NCBI GenBank assembly: GCA_035695045.1
Contig: DASSEX010000064.1
Location: 1 to 9,093 of the forward strand
Length of the DNA stretch: 9,093 nt
Source of the DNA: DASSKP01 sp035695045
Lineage (GTDB): Bacteria; Actinomycetota; Actinomycetes; JAFAQI01
Reading direction: 5' to 3'
Below the pieces are notes generated by a model. That model ran no database searches and was not told where the DNA came from. It saw only the letters and a program-made list of their open reading frames with translations. Each line of letters opens with the position of its first letter. Within the stretch, counting starts at the first letter, position 1. Both the position numbers and the translations under genes were made by a program. This document shows positions 1-8,329 of the stretch, piece after piece.

Positions 1-2951
<2,951 letters not shown>

Positions 2952-3052
2952 GTGGGGTCCTTCCGAAGCTCGCTGGCTAGCGCGCACGCCGAACGACCCG
3001 CCCCGGGAGACGCACAGGCGTCACAGCGGCGAGGGAGTCGGTGGGCAGCGCA
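2952..3052 (-). other. Probable rpoB 5' leader, with small hairpin
   Basis: About 100 nt of non-coding leader between the inferred transcription start (near 3053) and the TTG. It contains a perfect 5-bp stem with a 4-nt loop at 3009-3022 (GACGC-CTGT-GCGTC on the minus strand) and a weaker CGCT/AGCG pairing near 2969-2980, just upstream of the ribosome site. I recognise no riboswitch or other known RNA family. The extent rests on the promoter call, so it is inference. Confidence 0.45.
2958..2964 (-). promoter_or_regulatory. Shine-Dalgarno of rpoB, fixing the TTG start
   Basis: Minus-strand GGAAGGA, separated by 6 nt (CCCCAC) from the TTG at 2951. It decides the start: this TTG gives the expected MAASRSTS-like N-terminus before the conserved RRISFARINEPLEVP block, and no ATG or GTG near it has a comparable ribosome site. 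Confidence 0.85.
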
Positions 3053-3059
3053 AACGAGC

Positions 3060-3088
3060 AGTCTATACACAGGGCAGACTGCTGTCGA
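3060..3088 (-). promoter_or_regulatory. Candidate housekeeping promoter of rpoB
   Basis: Reading the minus strand, a -35-like TCGACA (3083-3088, one mismatch to TTGACA) is followed after exactly 17 nt by a -10-like TAGACT (3060-3065), which fits the actinobacterial TANNNT pattern. Transcription would begin near 3053. An overlapping alternative -10 is TATAGA (3062-3067), with a 15-nt spacer. The site lies in the only sizeable non-coding gap of the window, directly before an essential gene that needs strong expression. It was picked by eye. Confidence 0.6.
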
Positions 3089-3091
3089 GGT

Positions 3092-3109
3092 GGCCTGGCG
3101 AGCCAGGCC
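3092..3109. repeat. Perfect palindrome (8-bp arms) between the mce operon and rpoB
   Basis: GGCCTGGC-GA-GCCAGGCC on the plus strand: 8-bp perfect arms around 2 nt, which as RNA would fold as 7 bp with a CUCG tetraloop on the minus-strand transcript. It lies 66 nt downstream of the last mce-associated stop codon and only 3 nt upstream of the candidate rpoB -35. It could be a terminator stem for the mce transcript, although no U tract follows, or a dimeric-regulator operator at the rpoB promoter. The sequence does not settle which. Confidence 0.6.
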
Positions 3110-3175
3110 GGATGGTGTGGCACTGCTGGCGGAAGCATGGACCTGGCCGAGGCCTCCGTCAAGCGGACGAACCGG

Positions 3176-4063
3176 TCAGAGTGTCGTCAGCTTGTCGATC
3201 AGCCACCGGCCGTTCGAGCGCACGAGGGTGACGTCGATCCGGGACCGGTCGAGGCGCGGAGCGGTGAGCTGGCTGTTGGTCACGGTCTGGTTCACGAACA
3301 CCAGGACGACGGCCCTGTCGCGCTCGGCCTCGACCACTCCGGCGGCGGAGACGTCGGCGCTGCTGATCGCCTTGTACTTAGCCGCGAGCGGGCGGACACC
3401 CTTGCCGGTCGTGTCGTCGTACTGCTTGCGGAATCGCGGCGTGAGCAGGCGTTCGGCTGCCCGGAAGTTGCTGTCGAGGTGGCGGTAGTCGTAGGAGAGC
3501 ACGGTCGCGACGCCGCTGGTGGCGGCGCCGATGACCTCTGACCGGGTCTGCTCGACGGCGTTGCTCGACGAGACCCGGGTAGCGACGACCGCGGCCATGG
3601 CCGTCGTCGTCACGGCAAGCACCGCGGCCGCGACGCCGGCGGCGAGCCACGGCGCCGGGGCGGGCCGGCGCCGGACAGGCGCCACCCCGGGCGGCATCGA
3701 GTAGGGAACGTCGGGGTCGAGTGCCATGGTTGCGGCGGGCACCGCCGGTGCCGGAGAGGGTGCCGGTGGGGCCGGCGCGGCCGGTTCGGCCGGCGCGGCC
3801 GGTTCGGCCGGTTCGGCCGGCGCGGCCGGTTCGGCCGGCGCAGGTGACGGGGTCGCTTCGGTCGCCTGTTCGGACGATGTCGGCTCGGACGACGGCAACG
3901 CCGCTCCGGGCGCAGCCGCGGACTCCGCGCCCGAGGTCGCGGCGGCGCGCGCCCGCAGGCGGGCGATGCGGTCGCTCTCCGCGGCGGCCGCTGCACCGGC
4001 GGCGGACGTCGGAGGTGCTTCGGCGGTCGGCTCGTCGGGCCCCGTGCTCTGCTCGTCGCTCAC
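3176..4063 (-). CDS. Mce-associated membrane protein with Ala/Pro/Glu-rich N-terminal tail
   Basis: A 295-residue single-pass membrane protein. The start is GTG at 4063: it overlaps the upstream TGA as GTGA and has GGGGGTGA 7 nt upstream. An ATG at 4090 would add 9 residues inside the upstream gene and looks unused. Order of parts: an acidic then Arg-rich segment (about 1-45); a low-complexity Ala/Pro/Glu tail with eight tandem (A/E)PA tripeptides (75-98); a transmembrane helix at about 139-161; and an extracytoplasmic domain (165-295) with VLSYDYRHLD near 188-197 and an RWLID element at the C-terminus. That domain matches the small proteins encoded after mceF in actinobacteria (Mam or Mce-associated), which are thought to support the MCE complex. 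It resembles the neighbouring product of 4060-4578, so the two are probably paralogues. It is the last gene of the mce operon; the long cytoplasmic tail is the unusual part. No enzymatic motif is visible. Confidence 0.88.
   Translation of the reverse strand: MSDEQSTGPDEPTAEAPPTSAAGAAAAAESDRIARLRARAAATSGAESAAAPGAALPSSEPTSSEQATEATPSPAPAEPAAPAEPAEPAAPAEPAAPAPPAPSPAPAVPAATMALDPDVPYSMPPGVAPVRRRPAPAPWLAAGVAAAVLAVTTTAMAAVVATRVSSSNAVEQTRSEVIGAATSGVATVLSYDYRHLDSNFRAAERLLTPRFRKQYDDTTGKGVRPLAAKYKAISSADVSAAGVVEAERDRAVVLVFVNQTVTNSQLTAPRLDRSRIDVTLVRSNGRWLIDKLTTL
3771..3842 (-). repeat. Eight tandem 9-bp units encoding (A/E)PA tripeptides
   Basis: On the plus strand two unit types, A = GCCGGCGCG and B = GCCGGTTCG, alternate as A B A B B A B A', the last unit ending CA instead of CG. 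The length is a multiple of three and the repeat is in frame in the Mce-associated protein gene, encoding alternating APA and EPA tripeptides at residues 75-98. Copy-number change would lengthen or shorten the tail without a frameshift. Confidence 0.95.
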
Positions 4064-4578
4064 AGCGGCTTCACCCCCGATGCCAGCCACTTGCCGTGGA
4101 TCCGGAGCATGTCGATCTCCAGGCCGAACGAGTCGCGCTGACCGTTGGGGGCGCTGGTGTTGGTGACCGTCCGATCCAGCGCGACGACGACGCTGGCATG
4201 CCCCGACGTCGCCTCCACCAGGCCTTCGGCGGCGATGTCCGCCTTGGACACCGCCTTGGCCTTGATGATCAGCTCCCGCACGCCGGCGGCCTGGGTGACG
4301 AACTGCGTCTTGAACCGGCCGGTGGACTCGTTGGCGACCCGGGAGAAGTCGGCGTCGATGTGGCGATAGTCGTAGACCGCGAAGTCGACCGCGATCTGCC
4401 GGGCGGCACCGAGCACCTGGGTGCGCAGGTCCCTGGTGTGGTCACGGTCGGAGAGCTTCACCGCCCCTGCAGCAGTGGCGGCGGTGGCGCACACCGCCAC
4501 CACGGCGAGCGCGACGACCGCGCCGCTCGGCACGCCGCGTGCGGCGCTCGGCACGCCGCGTGCGGCGGTCTCTGTCAC
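4060..4578 (-). CDS. Mce-associated membrane protein, short form
   Basis: A 172-residue single-pass membrane protein starting at GTG 4578, with GAGGAG 8 nt upstream. It has a short cytoplasmic tail containing an exact duplication of AARGVPS (residues 5-18), a transmembrane helix at about 19-41, and an extracytoplasmic domain with VYDYRHIDADF at 68-78, a DRTVTNTSAP segment at 135-144 and HGKWL near the C-terminus. The same DYRH(L/I)D and TVTN elements occur in the next protein, which supports a shared Mce-associated fold. It begins 24 nt after the MceF-type stop and overlaps the next start by 4 nt (GTGA), so it belongs to the mce operon. By analogy it would help assemble or stabilise the lipid-transport complex; no catalytic residues are evident. 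The family call rests on context plus recognised motifs. Confidence 0.87.
   Translation of the reverse strand: MTETAARGVPSAARGVPSGAVVALAVVAVCATAATAAGAVKLSDRDHTRDLRTQVLGAARQIAVDFAVYDYRHIDADFSRVANESTGRFKTQFVTQAAGVRELIIKAKAVSKADIAAEGLVEATSGHASVVVALDRTVTNTSAPNGQRDSFGLEIDMLRIHGKWLASGVKPL
4071..4078 (-). promoter_or_regulatory. Shine-Dalgarno GGGGGTGA deciding the GTG 4063 start
   Basis: Minus-strand GGGGGTGA lies 7 nt before GTG 4063, inside the last codons of the preceding gene. It differs from the anti-SD complement GGAGGTGA at one base, which still allows a G-U pair. It favours GTG 4063 over the upstream ATG 4090. Confidence 0.7.
4525..4566 (-). repeat. Exact 21-bp tandem duplication
   Basis: Copy 1 at 4525-4545 and copy 2 at 4546-4566 are identical, directly adjacent and in frame. 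They duplicate the heptapeptide AARGVPS in the cytoplasmic tail of the short Mce-associated protein. Absence of any difference between copies suggests a recent slippage or duplication event. Confidence 0.95.
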
Positions 4579-4586
4579 GTGAAGGG

Positions 4587-4592
4587 CTCCTC
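4587..4592 (-). promoter_or_regulatory. Shine-Dalgarno GAGGAG of the short Mce-associated gene
   Basis: Minus-strand GAGGAG lies 8 nt before GTG 4578, inside the 24-nt gap after the MceF-type stop codon. It supports GTG as the start in place of any internal codon. Confidence 0.8.
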
Positions 4593-4602
4593 GGCTGGAC
4601 GA

Positions 4603-6021
4603 CTAGCGCATGGTAGGCGCCAGCAGCAGCCACTCCCATGAAGAGGAACCGAAGATCGGCGTCAGCGGGCCGCTGTAGCCGAGCTGGTACTGCTTGCCGT
4701 CGAGCCCGGTGAGCAGACCGGTCAGCGGGTCATAGGGCAGCGGGACGACGGTGTTGGCGCCGCTCTGCGCCGACGCGGCGCCGGTGCCACCGCTGCCGGT
4801 GAAGGAGTAGCCACCCTGCTCCTGCTGCTTCACCGTCGGGTGGTTGCTGTGGCCGTAGCGCGGGCCCGGGTAGGGATCGGAGTTGGTGACCTGGGCGTTG
4901 TCCGGCCGCGGGACGTTGCGCGAGCCGCGGTAGTCGCTGGTGATGCCCGACCCGTGGCAGTACGCATCGAGGTTGGCGGGGCCGCCCCAGTCGGACGGGG
5001 TGTGCCCGTTGTCGTTGTTGCCACGCAGCTTCGTCGACTGGTAGCCCTCGGTGCACGGGTTGGAGTTGTTGTCACTGACCATGCCGAAGTGGGCCGTGCC
5101 GTCGCCCGGCGTGACGTAGTAGCCACCTGCGGTCAGTGAGGGGAACAGCTCGAGCGTCGCGCGGACGTACGGCAGTCGGACCGCCTGGATCTGGTTGACC
5201 GTGATGAGGTTGCCGAGCAGCGTCGGCAGGACGGACTCGTTGTCGCGCAGCAGGCCCGCGAGCTGCTTCGACGCCGTCACGCCGTTGTCGAGCACCCCGC
5301 GCAGGTCGGGGTCGCTCTGGCGGAGCTGGTCCGAGAACGACGCGAAGGTCGACGCCCACGTCTTCAGCTCACCCGCCACTGCGTTCTGCGTGTCGAGCAC
5401 CGTGCGGCTGTCGTTGATGAGGCGCAGCTGGTCGGGCAGGGTCTGGATGGCCTGCTGCGTGAGCGCGTTGCCGTTGTCGATCAGTGCCTGAAGCGACGGA
5501 CCGACGTCGTTGAAGCCCTTGCCGAGCTCGTCGATCACGGTGGCGAGGTGCTTCTGGTCGACGCTGGTGACCAGGCGGTCGAGGTCGAGCAGCATCGTCG
5601 CGTCGTCGAGCGGAAGCGTCGTGGCCGACTGCGGGATGACGCTGCCGTCCTTGAGGACGGGCACGCCCGGCCCGAGGTTGGTCTGCGGGTCGAGGTCGAC
5701 GTACTGCTCGCCGACGGCGCTCAGGTTGGCGACGGTGGCGTGGACGTTCGCCGGGATCTTCTTGCCGTGGTCGATCTTCAGGTCGACCTGAACGCCCTGC
5801 GGTGTCACCTTCATCGCGCCGACGCGGCCGACGGTCACGCCGCGCTCGGTCACCTCGGCGTTGGAGAAGATGCCGCCGGACCCGGCGAGGTTGAGCTTCA
5901 CCGTGTACGGCCCGGGCGAGAACAGGTGCAGGCCGATGTAGTTGCTGCCCACGTAGAAGATGCCGACCAGCGAGATGATGACGAACGCCGCCAGCTGCAC
6001 CTTGACGGTCCGCCGGATCAT
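4603..6021 (-). CDS. MCE family protein, MceF position
   Basis: A 472-residue MCE protein, predicted to be anchored by its N-terminus and to form part of an extracytoplasmic lipid-transport assembly with the other Mce proteins. The start ATG 6021 overlaps the preceding stop as ATGA; the frame is open further upstream to 6195, but that lies inside the lipoprotein gene. Visible parts: an uncleaved signal-anchor helix (about 9-30); an MCE domain (about 37-112) with IFSNAEVTERGVTVGRVGAM and the LSAVGEQYVDLDP element; a long helical region (140-290) with regularly spaced Leu and Gln, typical of the coiled tube-forming segment; then a Gly/Asn/Ser/Tyr-rich tail (about 310-420) with two cysteines (C323, C355). 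The end is hydrophobic (SSSWEWLLLAPTMR). NPCTEGY around 321-327 and last place in the mce gene order support the MceF assignment. It is followed by two Mce-associated genes. The substrate cannot be read from sequence; sterols, fatty acids or phospholipids are all known for the family. Confidence 0.93.
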   Translation of the reverse strand: MIRRTVKVQLAAFVIISLVGIFYVGSNYIGLHLFSPGPYTVKLNLAGSGGIFSNAEVTERGVTVGRVGAMKVTPQGVQVDLKIDHGKKIPANVHATVANLSAVGEQYVDLDPQTNLGPGVPVLKDGSVIPQSATTLPLDDATMLLDLDRLVTSVDQKHLATVIDELGKGFNDVGPSLQALIDNGNALTQQAIQTLPDQLRLINDSRTVLDTQNAVAGELKTWASTFASFSDQLRQSDPDLRGVLDNGVTASKQLAGLLRDNESVLPTLLGNLITVNQIQAVRLPYVRATLELFPSLTAGGYYVTPGDGTAHFGMVSDNNSNPCTEGYQSTKLRGNNDNGHTPSDWGGPANLDAYCHGSGITSDYRGSRNVPRPDNAQVTNSDPYPGPRYGHSNHPTVKQQEQGGYSFTGSGGTGAASAQSGANTVVPLPYDPLTGLLTGLDGKQYQLGYSGPLTPIFGSSSWEWLLLAPTMR

Positions 6022-7217
6022 GCCGTCACCCCCAGGCCCAGCAGGTTGCCGAGCGGGCTGACCGTCGGGCTCGGCAACGGGACCGGAAGCTTGGGCACGG
6101 ACGGAACGCCGGGCAGCTTGGGCAGACCCGGCAGCTTGGTGCCGCTCTTGGGCTTCGTCGTCGGGGTCTTGCTCGTCGTCGAGCCGCTCGCGCACGAGGC
6201 CGGCTCGAACGGCGTGCCCTTGACGTAGAAGCAGAAGATCGGGTCGGCGTTGAACGACAGCTTGAGGCCGTTGTAGTCGCCGGGGATCGCCTTGTCGATG
6301 TTGCGCGGGAACGGATAGGTGATCAGCAGCTCCAGCGAGCGCGGCAGGTTGGTGCCGGCGGCGCGCAGGTGCGCCAGGATCGGCTGGAGGTCGCGCAGAC
6401 CGGCGACCGTCTGCTCACGACTCGCCGTGATGATGTGCGTCGCGACCCGGCCGAACGTCGACAGGTCGGTCAGCAGCTTGGTGAACTGCGCTCGCTCGTC
6501 CGCCAGAACCTTCAGGCCGGGGCCGAGGTCGTCGAGAGCGGTCGCGATGGTGCTCGTCTGCTGCGAGAGCGCGCCGCTGAACCGGTCGAGCTCGTCGAGC
6601 GCACGGACGATCTGCTGGCGCTGGTCGTTGAGACCGTTGACGAAGATGTCGACCTGCCGCAGCGCGGACTTCACCGTCTGCTCGCGCCCGGTGAGCGCCT
6701 TGCTGATCTCCAGGTCGATGGTCTGCAGATCCTGCAGGTCGCCGCCGTTCAACACGGCCGACAGTGCCCCGAAGACCTCCTGCACGTCCGGCAGGTTGGA
6801 GGTCGACGTCCTCGGGTCGCAGATGCACGCGCCGTTCTTCAGCGTGCCGGTGGCCGATCCGTCGGCGGGGGCGGAGAGCGCGATGTACTTCTCACCGAGC
6901 AGCGTCGTCTGCTCGAGCGTCGCGGTCGCGTTGGCCGGCAGATGCACCGACTTCTTCACCCGCATGGTGACGTGCGCCTTGCCGTCCTTGGGGTCGTACT
7001 TGATGTCGGTGACGTCCCCGACCGGTACGTCATCGACGCGGACCGCGGACATCGGGACGAGGTCCTGCACGTCGTCGAAGACAGCGGTCACCTTGTAGGT
7101 GGACCCGCCGCCCGAGCCGCCGGGAAGCGGCAGGGAGTAGGCGCCCTTGAAGCCGCAGCCCGTGAGCGCGACGAGGCCGGCCAGCAGCAGGCCGACGAGA
7201 CGAGCGACGCGGGTCAT
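6018..7217 (-). CDS. MCE family lipoprotein, MceE position (LprK-like)
   Basis: A 399-residue predicted lipoprotein with a type II signal: basic MTRVAR, hydrophobic LVGLLLAGLVA, and lipobox LTGC with the lipidated Cys at residue 21. It is the only clear lipobox among the MCE proteins whose N-termini lie in the window, which fits MceE. The family GAYSLPLPGG motif (25-34) leads into the MCE domain (about 40-115), with VRVDDVPVGDVTDI and TTLLGEKYIAL. A helical region (about 145-300) follows, then a YPFP motif at 301-304, and a Pro/Lys-rich tail with repeated KLPG (361-382). Two cysteines are closely spaced (C131, C133), with others at C329 and C342. ATG 7217 overlaps the upstream stop as ATGA, preceded by GGGGGTG at 7223-7229; its own stop overlaps the next ATG in the same way. 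It probably anchors or caps the MCE channel at the outer leaflet or envelope. Confident for family; the letter E rests on lipobox plus gene order. Confidence 0.94.
   Translation of the reverse strand: MTRVARLVGLLLAGLVALTGCGFKGAYSLPLPGGSGGGSTYKVTAVFDDVQDLVPMSAVRVDDVPVGDVTDIKYDPKDGKAHVTMRVKKSVHLPANATATLEQTTLLGEKYIALSAPADGSATGTLKNGACICDPRTSTSNLPDVQEVFGALSAVLNGGDLQDLQTIDLEISKALTGREQTVKSALRQVDIFVNGLNDQRQQIVRALDELDRFSGALSQQTSTIATALDDLGPGLKVLADERAQFTKLLTDLSTFGRVATHIITASREQTVAGLRDLQPILAHLRAAGTNLPRSLELLITYPFPRNIDKAIPGDYNGLKLSFNADPIFCFYVKGTPFEPASCASGSTTSKTPTTKPKSGTKLPGLPKLPGVPSVPKLPVPLPSPTVSPLGNLLGLGVTA
6026..6033 (-). promoter_or_regulatory. Shine-Dalgarno GGGGGTGA before the MceF-type start
   Basis: Minus-strand GGGGGTGA, 4 nt before ATG 6021 and within the C-terminal codons of the lipoprotein gene. 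The same octamer precedes GTG 4063. It indicates that translation of the two genes is coupled. Confidence 0.65.
6072..6137 (-). repeat. KLPG-type proline repeat in the lipoprotein tail
   Basis: Encodes residues 361-382 of the MceE-type lipoprotein, where KLPG occurs twice and KLPV once with LP or VP spacers. The corresponding DNA has imperfect repeats of GGCAGCTTGG on the plus strand. It is a low-complexity extended linker, probably surface or envelope spanning. Confidence 0.75.
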
Positions 7218-8329
7218 CCGCCCACCCCCAGCAGGCCGGACAGGCCCTGCGGGTGACCGAAGGCCGGCGACGAGGCGCCGACGCAGAACGCCGAGCCGAG
7301 CAGCTGGCAGAGGACGCCGTTGGGGCCGGTCGGGTTGCTGAACGGCTGACCCGACTCGTCCTTGGTGTCGAGGGTGTGCGCCTTGGTGTCGCCGGCGAGC
7401 GCCAGGTTGGACAGGGCGAACGGCGCCATGTCGACGACCTCGGTCAACGCTTCCTTCTCCCGGGAGAGGACCGATGTGACCTTCGTCAGCTTGTGGATGT
7501 CGCTGGTGAGCCGGGTCCGGTTGTCACCGACGAACTGGCTGATCAGCTGCAGGGCGGTCGACAGGTTGGCCAGCGCGGCGCCGAGATCACGCCGTTCGCC
7601 GGCCAGCTGCGTGCCGACGCGCGCCAGGTTGGCGTTGAGGGCTCGGACGCCGCCGTCGTTCTGCGCGAGCATCGACGAGAACTGCTGGAGGTTGCGGACG
7701 GTGGCGAACAGGTCGGTGCGGCTGCCCGCGACGGTCGAGATCGCGGCGGAGAACTCCTTGAGTGCGCCGTTGAGCGCCTCACCGTTGCCGTCGAGGTTCT
7801 TGGCGCTGACGTCGACCAGCCGTGACAGCGCGCCGTAGCGGTTGGCCCCGTTCGGTCCGAGCGCGTTGTTCATCTGGTCGAGGTTGCGGAAGATCTCGTC
7901 GAACTCGAGCGGGACGACGGTCCGGTCGGTGTTCAGCACCTGGTGGTCCGGCAGGACCGGGCCGCCCGTGTAAGCCGGTGCGAGCTGGATGAAGCGGTCG
8001 CTCACGACCGACGGCGGCACGAGGACGGCCTTGACGTCGAGCGGCAGCTTGTACTTGCCGTCGTACGACATGTCCACGCGCACGCGCGTGCCGTCGACGG
8101 TCAGCTTGTCGATCTGGCCGATCCGCACGCCGAGCACCCGGACATCGTTGCCCTGGTAGAGGCCGATGGTCTTCGTGAAGTACGCCGTCAAGTGGCGGGT
8201 GCCGCTGTCGCCTCCGGCGGCCACCGCCGCGGTGGTGACGCCGGCCGCGAGCGTCGCGACGACCGCGACGACAACGGCCAGCCGACGGCCGGGACGCAAC
8301 GACCGCAGCGCGGTGGACAGGCGGCTCAT
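7214..8329 (-). CDS. MCE family protein, MceD position
   Basis: A 371-residue MCE protein. ATG 8329 overlaps the preceding stop as ATGA and has GGGGAG 6 nt upstream; in-frame sequence further up to 8440 belongs to the previous gene. Parts in order: a basic N-terminus (RSLRPGRR), a transmembrane or uncleaved signal helix at about 17-38, an MCE domain at about 45-121 (LGVRIGQIDKL, then PPSVVSDRFIQLAPAY), the RTVVPLEFDEIF element at 136-147 typical of MceD-type proteins, a long helical region to about 315, and a short tail with two cysteines (C341, C349) ending GLLGVGG. It should assemble with the other Mce proteins into the extracytoplasmic lipid conduit. It sits between the MceC- and MceE-position genes, as expected for the conserved A-F order. 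No lipobox and no truncation are seen. Confidence 0.93.
   Translation of the reverse strand: MSRLSTALRSLRPGRRLAVVVAVVATLAAGVTTAAVAAGGDSGTRHLTAYFTKTIGLYQGNDVRVLGVRIGQIDKLTVDGTRVRVDMSYDGKYKLPLDVKAVLVPPSVVSDRFIQLAPAYTGGPVLPDHQVLNTDRTVVPLEFDEIFRNLDQMNNALGPNGANRYGALSRLVDVSAKNLDGNGEALNGALKEFSAAISTVAGSRTDLFATVRNLQQFSSMLAQNDGGVRALNANLARVGTQLAGERRDLGAALANLSTALQLISQFVGDNRTRLTSDIHKLTKVTSVLSREKEALTEVVDMAPFALSNLALAGDTKAHTLDTKDESGQPFSNPTGPNGVLCQLLGSAFCVGASSPAFGHPQGLSGLLGVGG
7223..7229 (-). promoter_or_regulatory. Shine-Dalgarno GGGGGTG before the lipoprotein start
   Basis: Minus-strand GGGGGTG, 5 nt before ATG 7217, embedded in the codons for the C-terminal GLLGVGG of the upstream gene. It is the third occurrence of this G-run ribosome site at a 4-nt gene overlap in the window. 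Confidence 0.6.

Noticed and set aside
3110..3175. Additional small gene or classical intrinsic terminator right after the mce operon stop
   Set aside because: No start with a ribosome site gives a credible product, and no GC stem followed by a U tract is present. Only the palindrome at 3092-3109 is worth noting.
3771..3842. CRISPR-like or regulatory repeat array
   Set aside because: Units are 9 bp, directly adjacent without spacers, and in frame in a coding sequence, so this is a coding tandem repeat.
3721..4641. Plus-strand frames opposite the Mce-associated genes (306 and 146 codons)
   Set aside because: They are repeat- and GC-driven shadows: the Arg/Pro and Gly/Ala runs are antisense readings of the 9-bp tandem array. 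No domain is visible, and the opposite strand holds coherent genes with ribosome sites.
4603..6195. Longer 530-residue version of the MceF-type protein
   Set aside because: The additional 58 residues lie in the lipoprotein gene, have no membrane signal and displace the natural signal anchor. ATG 6021 with the ATGA overlap and GGGGGTGA fits better.
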